A DNA stretch of 42,126 bases. Source: Anaerolineae bacterium (lineage in GTDB: Bacteria > Chloroflexota > Anaerolineae > B4-G1 > SLSP01). Below the pieces are notes generated by a model that saw only the letters and a program-made list of their open reading frames with translations, made no database searches and had not been told where the DNA came from. Location: assembly GCA_026645815.1 (NCBI GenBank), contig JAPKMR010000033.1, forward strand, positions 1 through 42,126. The letters are read 5' to 3'. Shown one piece after another: positions 7,704 to 14,897 of this stretch (within the stretch, counting starts at the first letter, position 1; each line of letters begins with the position of its first letter). Made by a program: the position numbers and the translations under genes.

Positions 7704-8450
7704 ATGCGCAATCGTGGACGACAGTGTGGCGGTCGAGGCTGTAATCGCCGGATGGGACAATTCCTGGATCCGGCGCTGTTGTTGCTCTTGGAACAATCCT
7801 CGGCGCACGGCTATACTTTGCTGAGTCGCTTAGCTGAGTTTGGCCTCGAATTTCTGGCGCCTACCGTCGTCTACCGCGCCCTGCGGGAGATGGAGGACCA
7901 GGGGTGGGTAAGCTCTACCTGGGATGATGAGGAGACCCAGGGACCTCCGCGCCGGATCTACGCACTGACCTCTCTGGGACGTGACGTACTGCGCTGTTGT
8001 GTGGCGCAGCTGCACGATACGCGGCAGGTAATCGGCTATTTCCTGGCATTGCACGAAGACCTTGCCGCAGAGCGCGAACTGGATGTAGTGGCGCTTGCAC
8101 CTGTTACTGAGGAGATAATCATGAAACTGGTCATTCCTGCCAATGGTGTTGATCTGGACGCTCCCACTAGCCCTGTTTTTGGGCGCTGTCAGACTTTCAT
8201 TTTTGTGAACCCGGAGACGCTCGAATTCGAGGCATTGCCCAATCCTGCGGCAGCTGCCTCCGCCGGTGCTGGTGTGCAGGCAGCTCAATTGGTGATCCAG
8301 CAGGGCGCGCAAGCCGTGTTAGCCCGCAGCTTGGGACCGAAGGCCTTCGGTTTGATTCAATCGGCAGGCGTCACTGCCTATGTGTTGGAAGGCGCCACCG
8401 TGCGTGAAGCGCTTCTCGCCTTCAAATCCAAACGCCTGACACGGCTCTAG
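7704..8450 (+). CDS. Fusion: PadR-family regulator with NifX/MTH1175-like domain
   Basis: The N-terminal ~125 residues are a PadR-type winged helix: ALLLLLEQSSAHGYTLLSRL, then TVVYRALREMEDQGWV and an RRIYALTSLGRD hairpin. PadR proteins are dimeric repressors, often responding to stress compounds. From Met140 to the end is a complete domain of the dinitrogenase iron-molybdenum cofactor biosynthesis (NifX/NifY/MTH1175) type, which binds metal clusters in characterised members: KLVIPANGVDLDAPTSPVFG and a GVTAYVLEGATVREAL ending. The N-terminus has a Cys/Arg-rich tail, RGRQCGGRGCNRR. Met140 has its own GAGGAG six bases upstream, so a free NifX-like protein could also be made. The next gene encodes a stand-alone paralogue of this domain. 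A metal- or redox-sensing repressor is a reasonable inference, not shown. Confidence 0.85.
   Translation: MRNRGRQCGGRGCNRRMGQFLDPALLLLLEQSSAHGYTLLSRLAEFGLEFLAPTVVYRALREMEDQGWVSSTWDDEETQGPPRRIYALTSLGRDVLRCCVAQLHDTRQVIGYFLALHEDLAAERELDVVALAPVTEEIIMKLVIPANGVDLDAPTSPVFGRCQTFIFVNPETLEFEALPNPAAAASAGAGVQAAQLVIQQGAQAVLARSLGPKAFGLIQSAGVTAYVLEGATVREALLAFKSKRLTRL
8109..8123 (+). promoter_or_regulatory. Internal ribosome binding site and start inside the PadR-NifX gene
   Basis: GAGGAG at 8109-8114, six bases before an in-frame ATG at 8121, exactly at the start of the NifX-like domain. It would give a 109-residue protein. Confidence 0.55.
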
Positions 8451-8501
8451 CTTCGGCGCTGCCGAAGACTGGGCTACACTCTGCAAGTGCGAGAAATTTT
8501 C

Positions 8502-8533
8502 CGCCTTATCGCTTTCTCGCCTTATCGCTATTT
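8502..8533 (+). repeat. Two tandem 16-bp repeats upstream of the NifX-like gene
   Basis: CGCCTTATCGCTTTCT (8502-8517) is followed directly by CGCCTTATCGCTATTT (8518-8533), 27 bp before the next ATG. They could be paired regulator sites or a local slippage duplication. Confidence 0.5.
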
Positions 8534-8559
8534 CGCAACATTCTTGAAGGAGATTTCTC

Positions 8560-8946
8560 ATGACCAAAATCGCGATTGCTGTCTTGGATGCCAATGGCCT
8601 GGATGCTCAAACCAGCCCCCATTTTGGGCGTTGCCCGTATTTCGTGCTCGCCGATATTGAGGATGGAAACATCTGTGCTTTGGAGACGGTGACCAATCCT
8701 CACTACCCCAATCACGAACCGGGTGAGATTCCAGGCTTCATTCACAGCCTGGGCGCTCAGGTGATGCTTGCCGGCGGGATGGGCGGGCGCGCGGTTGCCT
8801 TCTTCCGCCAATTGGGGATCGAGCCTGCTACCGGCGCCGCCGGCACCGTGCGCGAATCCCTCGAGCGTTATCTTGCCGGAGGGTTGAATGGCGCAGCTCC
8901 CTGTTCAGAGAGCGTCGAACACGGGCATGGGCACGCGCACGGCTAG
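8560..8946 (+). CDS. NifX/MTH1175-like metal-cluster-binding protein with His-rich tail
   Basis: The 128-residue protein is a single NifX-type domain: KIAIAVLDANGLDAQTSPHFG at the start (the conserved histidine in PHFGRC), a PGFIHSLGAQVMLAGGMGG middle and a GIEPATGAAGTVRESLERYL end. It finishes with GHGHAHG, which looks metal-binding. No nifHDK, nifB or nifE/N is present, so a nitrogenase role is unlikely; relatives include orange-protein-type Mo/Cu carriers and archaeal MTH1175 proteins. GAAGGAG lies eight bases before the ATG. It follows the PadR-NifX fusion, whose C-terminal domain is a paralogue, and precedes an MBL-fold enzyme, a pairing I recall from other anaerobes. Confidence 0.85.
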   Translation: MTKIAIAVLDANGLDAQTSPHFGRCPYFVLADIEDGNICALETVTNPHYPNHEPGEIPGFIHSLGAQVMLAGGMGGRAVAFFRQLGIEPATGAAGTVRESLERYLAGGLNGAAPCSESVEHGHGHAHG

Positions 8947-9035
8947 ATCTGAAGACTGTTGCGCTTGTAGGTGATTGCTGAGCAGCTACTTCCTGTGGCT
9001 GCTCGCCCGTCTTAATGACTTAGGGAGTGTCTGAA

Positions 9036-9884
9036 ATGCAACCAAGCATAACCTGCGTTGTGGATAATGCGGTGAAGTCGAGCAGCCATCTCTGGGGTGA
9101 ACATGGCCTGGCTTTCTGGGTTGAGACGGAGTCCGGACCGGTATTGCTCGATACCGGGCAGAGCGGTGCGGTGTTGCTGCACAATCTTGATGAATTACAC
9201 CTGGATGCCTCACGGCTGAAAGCGCTGGCGTTGAGCCACGCTCACTATGACCATACCGGCGGTCTCCCGGCGCTAGCCGGGCGTTTGACGCCGGGACTGC
9301 CCCTCTATGCCAATAGCGACCTGCTGCAGGAGCGTTTCTCCCAGAGCACCGGTCAGCGTCGCGCCATTGGCTTATCGGTATTGGCTGATTGGCTCGCCGC
9401 GCACTTTGACGTGCATTTGGATGATGCCCCGCAGCAGGTGCTTCCCGGCGTGTGGACTACCGGCGCCATCACTGAGCGCCCCTATCCGGGGGGGTACGTT
9501 CCCCGGCAGGAGATTCGCGCCGGAGATGGCTATGCCCCCGACCCTTATCGCGATGACCTCTCGTTGGTGGTGGAGAGCGATTCCGGGTTGATAGTGCTCT
9601 GCGGTTGTTGCCATGCCGGGCTGCTCAATACCCTCGAGCATGTGCAACGCGTTTTTCGACGGCATGTCGTTGCCGTTGCGGGTGGCACACACCTGATCAG
9701 TGCTGATGCTGCCACATTGCAGCTTGTGGCGCAGAAACTGACCGAATGGGGCGGATTGCAACGTCTCTACCTCAACCACTGCTCCGGTCAGGAAGCGTAT
9801 TTCACTTTGCGTCAAGCGCTGGGCGGCGCTATCGTCCGCCCTTGCCCGGCGGGCGCCGTCTTGGAGTGGGCAACGCTGGCGTGA
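9036..9884 (+). CDS. MBL-fold metallohydrolase, MJ0301/pterin-synthase-like subgroup
   Basis: A 282-residue metallo-beta-lactamase-fold protein. The metal motif is SHAHYDHTGGLPAL, giving His68, His70, Asp72 and His73; further ligands are likely the histidines in CGCCHAGLLNTL and the late LNHCSG segment. Proteins of this subgroup are often annotated as 7,8-dihydropterin-6-methyl-4-(ribofuranosyl)aminobenzene 5'-phosphate synthase, but the true reaction is usually unknown. The ATG at 9036 is chosen over an in-frame GTG at 9027 because AGGGAG (9022-9027) is correctly spaced for it. It lies 90 bp after the NifX-like gene. A secreted paralogue follows 100 bp downstream, after a GC hairpin near 9906-9929. 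Cytoplasmic: no signal sequence. Confidence 0.85.
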   Translation: MQPSITCVVDNAVKSSSHLWGEHGLAFWVETESGPVLLDTGQSGAVLLHNLDELHLDASRLKALALSHAHYDHTGGLPALAGRLTPGLPLYANSDLLQERFSQSTGQRRAIGLSVLADWLAAHFDVHLDDAPQQVLPGVWTTGAITERPYPGGYVPRQEIRAGDGYAPDPYRDDLSLVVESDSGLIVLCGCCHAGLLNTLEHVQRVFRRHVVAVAGGTHLISADAATLQLVAQKLTEWGGLQRLYLNHCSGQEAYFTLRQALGGAIVRPCPAGAVLEWATLA

Positions 9885-9984
9885 TGCCAGCTCTTGCCGG
9901 TACCTGCGAGGGTGCAGTACGCTGCCCTCGCGGCTGTTCTGGGCATAGTGCGGGTATTCCAGAAATCTCTGGCAACTGGATCTC

Positions 9985-10938
9985 ATGCGGAATACAAAAT
10001 GCTTGCTCGTGGGGGTAGTTATGTGTTTGGCAGGCTGCACATCACCGGCTACGCCTGCCGTTATTCCTGCCGACCCCGCCATCACGGCGGTAGCCCCTGC
10101 GTCTACGGCAACCCCTTTAGCTCCGGCTACACCTGTTGCTATGGCGACGCCTGCCCCACCGCCTACCGAAACGCTACCTCCACTTGCGACCCCAACCGTG
10201 ACGCCTGGCATAACTTTGACGCTCACCGTCGTATACGATAACGTCGCGGTTGACGCGCGATTGCGCGCAGATTGGGGATTTGGTTGTGTGGTGCAAGGTC
10301 CAGAGCAAACGTTGCTCTTTGATACGGGTCGTAATGGCGAGATTTTGTTGGAAAACATGCGCGCGTTGGGCTTGAATTCGCAGGCGGTAAGCGCCATCGT
10401 ATTATCACATGCGCACAACGATCACACTGGCGGGCTGGCGCGTTTCCTGGCGGAAAATCCCCGCGTCACGGTCTACATGCTGGCGTCTTTTCCCACGGGG
10501 ATCAAAGCCACCGTGAGGGAGGCGGGCGCAACCCTGGTTGAGGTGGAGGAATCCATGCCGCTGAGTCCGTGGGCTTACAGCACCGGTAACCTGGGCGGTC
10601 TGGTTCCGGAGCAAGCCCTGGTTCTGGATACGCCGCGTGGTTCAGTGGTGGTTTCAGGGTGTGCGCACCCTGGAATTGCTGCCGCTGTGAGACAAGCGCA
10701 AACTTTGGTCAACCGCGAGGTTGCCCTGGTTTTGGGCGGCTTACACCTGCTCGAAGCGGATACTGTGCGCATTACAGCTGTGATTGCCGAATTGCAGGCT
10801 TTGGGCGTACAATCCGTTGCCCCCAGTCACTGTACCGGCGCCAAAGCCATGAGCGCTTTTGCTGAAGCTTTCGGCGCGGCATACCGCAGCAGCGGCGCAG
10901 GACAGCGCTTTGTGATCGTGTCCGAAGGGGAACCATGA
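9985..10938 (+). CDS. MBL-fold metallohydrolase, lipoprotein form
   Basis: The first 18 residues form a lipoprotein signal ending in the lipobox LAGC (Cys18), so the protein should be anchored on the outside of the membrane. Residues 19-75 are a Pro/Thr/Ala-rich linker. The catalytic domain is a clear paralogue of the upstream enzyme: LLFDTGRNGEILLENM, the metal motif SHAHNDHTGGLARF, then VVSGCAHPGI and LGGLHLLEAD. Cytoplasmic and exported versions of one enzyme side by side suggest the same substrate or signal handled on both faces of the membrane. The spacing and weak ribosome binding site (CTGGA) suggest lower translation. Its stop overlaps the next start (ATGA). Confidence 0.85.
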   Translation: MRNTKCLLVGVVMCLAGCTSPATPAVIPADPAITAVAPASTATPLAPATPVAMATPAPPPTETLPPLATPTVTPGITLTLTVVYDNVAVDARLRADWGFGCVVQGPEQTLLFDTGRNGEILLENMRALGLNSQAVSAIVLSHAHNDHTGGLARFLAENPRVTVYMLASFPTGIKATVREAGATLVEVEESMPLSPWAYSTGNLGGLVPEQALVLDTPRGSVVVSGCAHPGIAAAVRQAQTLVNREVALVLGGLHLLEADTVRITAVIAELQALGVQSVAPSHCTGAKAMSAFAEAFGAAYRSSGAGQRFVIVSEGEP

Positions 10939-11432
10939 CCACTCCACCACCCATCCTTTACCATCCCATCGGTGTGCTGCACACGCCATTTAACGAACCT
11001 GCGGGCATGCCCATTCAGCCCTCTGGCGCCCGCGGCGTGTGTGGAACTGCAGAGCTCTATCCCGAATTTGTGGCAGGCTTGCGGGACCTCGCGGGCTTTT
11101 CGCACATCATCCTGCTCTATCATTTTCACCGCGCGCCCGCGCCCAGGCTGAGCGTGACGCCTTTCCTGGATACTGAAGCGCGCGGCATCTTTGCCACGCG
11201 AGCGCCGGCGCGCCCGAACCCGATAGGCTTATCCATCGTGCGCTTGCTGCGCTGTGAGGGCGCCACGCTGTATTTGGAAAATCTGGATATGCTGGATGGG
11301 ACGCCCTTGCTCGATATCAAGCCCTATGTGTCTGCATTTGATAGCTTTGTTGCCGAGCGCACCGGTTGGCTGGAAGCGGCGGAAGGCCGTGTTGCGCAGA
11401 TCCGCGCCGATGAAAGATTTGGTGAGTCATGA
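10935..11432 (+). CDS. TrmO-like SAM-dependent methyltransferase (TsaA/UPF0066 family)
   Basis: The 165-residue protein matches the TrmO/TsaA family, whose E. coli member methylates N6-threonylcarbamoyladenosine 37 in tRNA. Landmarks are PIGVLHTPFNEPAGMPIQPS, LAGFSHIILLYHFHR and the highly conserved ATRAPARPNPIGLSIVRLL, followed by LDMLDGTPLLDIKPYV. Shorter than E. coli TrmO (about 235 residues), it corresponds to the minimal core found in archaea and anaerobes. The start overlaps the stop of the MBL lipoprotein (ATGA) and its own stop overlaps the next start (ATGA), so translation is coupled. Given the neighbours, a substrate other than tRNA cannot be excluded. Confidence 0.85.
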   Translation: MTTPPPILYHPIGVLHTPFNEPAGMPIQPSGARGVCGTAELYPEFVAGLRDLAGFSHIILLYHFHRAPAPRLSVTPFLDTEARGIFATRAPARPNPIGLSIVRLLRCEGATLYLENLDMLDGTPLLDIKPYVSAFDSFVAERTGWLEAAEGRVAQIRADERFGES

Positions 11433-12118
11433 AAATCCTGCATGCCCTGCGTTTTTTCATTGGAACGCCCCTGATTTACCTCCTGCCTTCGCTGCTTGGG
11501 TGGGGGCTGGATGATATCTCGGGTTATTTTGCTGCTGCGCCCCGTTTCGCCTATGGTGTCCTGGTGGGGCTTTTGGGACTTGGCGTTGCCTTCCAGGGTT
11601 TGATCGCCCCGGAAGGCATCAGAGGCGGCGCTGGGGAAAAAGAGAAGCGCGTCGCGCGCCAGACGGTGGTCAAAATCGTCATTATTCTGGTCATGTATGC
11701 GGGCCTGATATTCCTGCCCTTTGCCGACCGGCGTGCGCTTGCCGTTTGGACAGGCGCTGATATGGTGCGTTGGGTGGGTTTGCTGTTCACGGGGCTGGGT
11801 TTCGGCTTGGTGCTCTGGTCGGGCATTGCCCTGGGGCGTTTCTATAGCGCTGATGTTACGCTCCAACCGGACCATCACCTGATTACCACGGGGCTTTATG
11901 GCGTCTTGCGTCATCCCCGTTACCTGGGTGTAGTGTTGATTACCCTGGGGCTTGCACTGCTTTATCGCTCCTGGGTCGGAGTTGCGGCGCTTTTGCCTGT
12001 TCTGGGCGTGGTACTGTTCCGGATTCATGACGAAGAGCGGCTGTTGCACCGCACTTTTGCTGCGGAGTGGGAAGCCTACTGCCGGCGTTCCTGGCGTTTG
12101 CTGCCCTTTATCTATTGA
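11429..12118 (+). CDS. Isoprenylcysteine carboxyl methyltransferase-like membrane protein
   Basis: A 229-residue integral membrane protein with about five hydrophobic segments: FFIGTPLIYLLPSLLGWGL, an FAYGVLVGLLGLGVAFQGL segment, a VVKIVIILVMYAGLIFLP segment and others. The C-terminal part has the ICMT/PEMT signature, TTGLYGVLRHPRYLGVVLI, followed by a final ERLLHRTFAAEWEAYCRR helix, which binds S-adenosylmethionine in relatives. Bacterial members methylate small lipids, thiols or unknown substrates; protein prenyl-cysteine is unlikely here. It is translationally coupled to the TrmO-like gene and 9 bp from the AbrB-like gene, with GAGGAG ahead of the latter. Confidence 0.82.
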   Translation: MKILHALRFFIGTPLIYLLPSLLGWGLDDISGYFAAAPRFAYGVLVGLLGLGVAFQGLIAPEGIRGGAGEKEKRVARQTVVKIVIILVMYAGLIFLPFADRRALAVWTGADMVRWVGLLFTGLGFGLVLWSGIALGRFYSADVTLQPDHHLITTGLYGVLRHPRYLGVVLITLGLALLYRSWVGVAALLPVLGVVLFRIHDEERLLHRTFAAEWEAYCRRSWRLLPFIY

Positions 12119-12127
12119 GGAGCCTTC

Positions 12128-12604
12128 ATGCCAAGTCTACATCCCGGTCTTCCCGGTACGAAAGAAGCTTATGGCTTGAGCCTTGTCCGTGAGGGCGGGC
12201 GCGTCATCCTGCCGCCCCAAGCCATTGCACATTACGGCTTGGTGGAGGGCGATGTCGCCCTGCTCATCACCACGCACCGGGGCGAGGGCGGTTTTGCGAT
12301 TTCGCGGCAGCAGACGGCAGCACGCTCGGTTTTCGCGCCTTATATGGCCCAGGTGCCCGCGCTCGATACGGTCATTTGGGCGAAAGATAAAGCCTATGCG
12401 CTCACCAAATTCTCGGATGGTGGGATTTCTCTGACACCGGAGATGCTCGAGGCCTATCACATTCAGCCGGGGCAGAAGCTGATGATTGTGAAGAGCACCA
12501 CGGTAGTGATGAGCTGCACGCCTGCCGAAATCTGGGCGGAGAAATTCGCGCAACGCGGCATGGCGCTCGAAGTGGCAAACATCCAGAAGTTGGAGTTGTA
12601 TTGA
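12128..12604 (+). CDS. Small protein with two AbrB/SpoVT-like segments
   Basis: The 158-residue protein has two stretches resembling the swapped-hairpin AbrB fold. The first, GGRVILPPQAIAHYGLVEGD (about 23-42), has the typical pattern of a beta strand, a short helix and a Gly-Asp turn. The second, GGISLTPEMLEAYHIQPGQK (about 98-117), repeats it. AbrB-type regulators normally dimerise two single hairpins, so a tandem arrangement could form the fold within one chain. Whether it binds DNA is unknown; the strands lack obvious basic residues. It ends the coupled run that starts at the MBL lipoprotein, with GAGGAG before its ATG. The family is inferred from pattern only. Confidence 0.6.
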   Translation: MPSLHPGLPGTKEAYGLSLVREGGRVILPPQAIAHYGLVEGDVALLITTHRGEGGFAISRQQTAARSVFAPYMAQVPALDTVIWAKDKAYALTKFSDGGISLTPEMLEAYHIQPGQKLMIVKSTTVVMSCTPAEIWAEKFAQRGMALEVANIQKLELY

Positions 12605-12697
12605 TATGGTTTCTAGCAGATACAGCGCTGTTGCAAGCAGGGGCTGTGTCTGGGGAACAAGCTGTTTCTATATCATATTTTAGTAAAGGAGTTTGAA

Positions 12698-13123
12698 ATG
12701 GGAAAGATTACGACGTTTTACAAAGGCGGTATGTTGTTTGAATCGCATCTCGGGAAGCACGTTATCACCGTTGATGTGCCCCCCAGCATGGGAGGAAGTG
12801 ATCGCGGTCCGACGCCGCCGGAATTCTTTGTGGCTTCATTGGGTAGCTGCGTTGGGGCTTTCGTAGCGCAGTATTGTGAGAATAACGGTATTGATGCCAC
12901 AGATATGACGGTGGATGTCACCTTCGACAAGGCTGATGACCCGACCCGCCTGGTCAACCTGCAAGCTACAGTCAACCTGCCGCACGGGGATTGTGCCAAG
13001 CGCGTCAAGGCCATTGAGCGTGTCGCGGAACATTGCCCGGTTCATGCCACCATCAAGACTATGGAGCACTTGGAGTTGAACATCCGCGGGATGGATCAGT
13101 GCGACCTCATGCCCAAGTCCTGA
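12698..13123 (+). CDS. OsmC-family protein (peroxide-reductase type)
   Basis: The 141-residue protein has the OsmC pattern: a beta-rich N-terminus, then TPPEFFVASLGSCVGAFVAQ with Cys51, and AEHCPVHATIK with Cys113. OsmC/Ohr proteins reduce organic peroxides using these two cysteines, often with a lipoyl partner; the YhfA-like branch may act differently. AAAGGAG precedes the ATG. It lies 93 bp after the AbrB-like gene; that gap has TATATC/TATCAT-like sequence but no clear -35, so it may be in the operon or separate. A terminator shared with the converging tRNA-Phe gene follows. Confidence 0.88.
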   Translation: MGKITTFYKGGMLFESHLGKHVITVDVPPSMGGSDRGPTPPEFFVASLGSCVGAFVAQYCENNGIDATDMTVDVTFDKADDPTRLVNLQATVNLPHGDCAKRVKAIERVAEHCPVHATIKTMEHLELNIRGMDQCDLMPKS

Positions 13124-13147
13124 GCACTTGAGATAAATTTACAAAAC

Positions 13148-13173
13148 AACAGCCCGGCCTAAGCCGGGCTGTT
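13148..13173. terminator. Bidirectional hairpin between OsmC gene and tRNA-Phe
   Basis: AACAGCCCGGC (13148-13158) and its exact complement (13163-13173) with loop CTAA. A short T-run follows on each strand (GTTTGG plus, TTGTTTTGT minus). It abuts the tRNA 3' end directly. Confidence 0.75.
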
Positions 13174-13250
13174 TGGTGCCGAGACCGAGAATTGAACTCG
13201 GGACACATGGATTTTCAGTCCACTGCTCTACCGAACTGAGCTATCTCGGC
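13174..13250 (-). tRNA. tRNA-Phe (GAA)
   Basis: The minus strand folds as a complete cloverleaf: acceptor GCCGAGA/TCTCGGC, D-stem GCTC/GAGC, anticodon stem GTGGA/TCCAT with loop CTGAAAA giving anticodon GAA, T-stem CCGAG/CTCGG with loop TTCAATT, discriminator A. The CCA end is encoded (13174-13176). The terminator hairpin starts at the next base. Confidence 0.96.
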
Positions 13251-13285
13251 AGCACCTCCGCATTGTATCTTAACACTTCGATTTG

Positions 13286-14710
13286 TCAAGCGCGCAGGTA
13301 TTCGTCTATGGTGCGGGCTACCCCGCTGGCATCGGCTGCCGCCGGCGCCAGCAGATTGGCGCCGTGAACGATATCACCTGCCGCAAAGAGGCCTGGAACA
13401 CTCGTGCGACCCGTCTCGGGCGCATCCACCTCCACCACGCCGCCGCGCCCCAATCGCAGCTCCGGCACGCTCTTGAGCAGCTGCTTCCCGGGGCGGTAGC
13501 CCAGGGCTAACACTGCAGTATCCGCCTCGAGCGTGATTTCGTGCCCCGGAACGCATTCCGGGCGGCAGCGCCCGCTTTCATCCGGCGCGCAGAGCCGCAT
13601 GCGCTGGTAAGTGATAGCACGGAGCCGTCCTTCGTCGTCGCCCAGGAATTCAGCGGGGCAGGTGAGCCAGACGAAATTGCCCCATTCCTCCAATACGTGC
13701 CGGTACTCCTCAGGTTCCGCGGGCATTTCCTGGACGCTGCGCCGGTAATAGCAGGTCACCTCACGCACCCCGGGAAGTCGCAATGCGGTGCGCATACAAT
13801 CAATAGCGGTATTCCCGCCCCCAATGATGTGAACCCGTGCCCCTACCCGCAAGGGTGTGCGCCAGGCTTCGGGCAACAGCTCCGGGGGCAGATTCGCCCG
13901 GCACAGAAATTGCGTTGCATCATAGATCCCGTCGAGCGTTTCGCCCGGTAGATCGGCGCGGTATTGTTCCTGCGCTCCGGCGCCCAGAAATACCGCATCA
14001 TACTCGGCCAAGAGCTGCGGCAGGCTGATCTCTTCCCCCACACTGACATTGCACCGAATTTCGACGCCGAGGGCTTCCAGCCAGGCCACTTTAGCCTGCA
14101 CAATCTCCAGCCCCAATTTGAAGCGCGGAATGCCGTATAACATCATACCGCCGGGGTGGGGGTGCTGTTCGAAGATGGTGGTACTGTGTCCCAAACAGGT
14201 GAGTTTCTCCGCAACCGTCAACCCTGCAGGCCCCGCGCCGATGATGGCGACGCGTTTCCCCGTGCGGGGGGCGATTTCGGGGGCGGGCAGCCCCCCATGG
14301 AGCCGCGCGAAGGTAGCGGCAAAAGCTTCCAAGCGGCGCGTATCCAGCGGTTTATCCAGCCGTTTGAGGGTGCAGGCTTCCTGGCAGAAGCGCTCCGGGC
14401 AAACGCGCCCGCATACCTCAGATAGGGGATTGGTCTGCCGGTATACGGCTGCCGCGCCCAGGAAATCGCCTGCAGCCAGGCGCTCCATGGCGTGGGGAAT
14501 GTCATTGTGGAGTGGGCACGCTTGCTGGCAGGGCGCATTAGCGCATTGCAGACAGCGTGAAGCTTCCGCAATCGCGCCCTCAGGTGTGTGCAAGATCAAA
14601 ATCTCATCGAAATCCTGCACGCGCTCATTCGGCGGGCGGATCTGGGATGTGACTGGAGGTAACTGTGAGCGGGCTTTGCGATCAACTTTGTCTGGCGCCG
14701 GTTGAGGCAT
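13286..14710 (-). CDS. GltD-like NAD(P)H-dependent oxidoreductase with two N-terminal Fe-S motifs
   Basis: This 474-residue protein matches the glutamate synthase small subunit family, also found as NfnB-like and pyrimidine-dehydrogenase-like flavoproteins. The N-terminal domain has two cysteine clusters, Cys53-56-61-65 (CLQCANAPCQQACP) and Cys100-104-109-113 (CGRVCPERFCQEAC), expected to hold [4Fe-4S] clusters. The FAD site is RVAIIGAGPAGLTVAEKL (153-170), and the NADPH site is HIIGGGNTAIDCMRTALRLP. A final FAD motif is GLFAAGDIVHGANLL. No large GOGAT subunit or partner is within the window, so glutamate synthase function is not established. AGGAGA lies five bases before the ATG. The tRNA-Phe gene follows 36 bp downstream on the same strand. 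Confidence 0.85.
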   Translation of the reverse strand: MPQPAPDKVDRKARSQLPPVTSQIRPPNERVQDFDEILILHTPEGAIAEASRCLQCANAPCQQACPLHNDIPHAMERLAAGDFLGAAAVYRQTNPLSEVCGRVCPERFCQEACTLKRLDKPLDTRRLEAFAATFARLHGGLPAPEIAPRTGKRVAIIGAGPAGLTVAEKLTCLGHSTTIFEQHPHPGGMMLYGIPRFKLGLEIVQAKVAWLEALGVEIRCNVSVGEEISLPQLLAEYDAVFLGAGAQEQYRADLPGETLDGIYDATQFLCRANLPPELLPEAWRTPLRVGARVHIIGGGNTAIDCMRTALRLPGVREVTCYYRRSVQEMPAEPEEYRHVLEEWGNFVWLTCPAEFLGDDEGRLRAITYQRMRLCAPDESGRCRPECVPGHEITLEADTAVLALGYRPGKQLLKSVPELRLGRGGVVEVDAPETGRTSVPGLFAAGDIVHGANLLAPAAADASGVARTIDEYLRA

Positions 14711-14740
14711 ACACTTCTCCTATCGGTAAAAGCTTGAGGG

Positions 14741-14788
14741 TGTTTTTGGGGCGCGGCGCCGGGTACGGCGTTGGCGCCCTCAAAAACA
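14741..14788. repeat. Hairpin-family copy 4
   Basis: Arms TGTTTTTGGGGCGC and GCGCCCTCAAAAACA pair with one bulged base; the interior has GGCGCC at 14755-14760 and 14773-14778. The tail, CCTCTGTGTCTGTTTGCACG, matches the tail of copy 2 at 4734-4753. It lies about 30 bp upstream of the GltD-like start. Confidence 0.75.
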
Positions 14789-14897
14789 CTGACCAAAACC
14801 TCTGTGTCTGTTTGCACGACCTCGGCTTGGTTTTTCCCGATAATCTGCACACTACCCGACTCAAACAGCCTGTGTGCCTGGAAGGGGGACCTGGCTA

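Noticed and set aside
7704..9884. A nitrogen-fixation cluster
   Set aside because: NifX-like domains alone do not indicate nitrogenase; no nifH, nifD, nifK, nifE, nifN or nifB is present.
9372..10418. 348-residue minus-strand ORF across the two MBL genes
   Set aside because: It spans two clear plus-strand genes and their gap and shows no family pattern.
13286..14710. Complete glutamate synthase system
   Set aside because: Only the small-subunit-like protein is present; no large subunit is in the window, so the function is left open.
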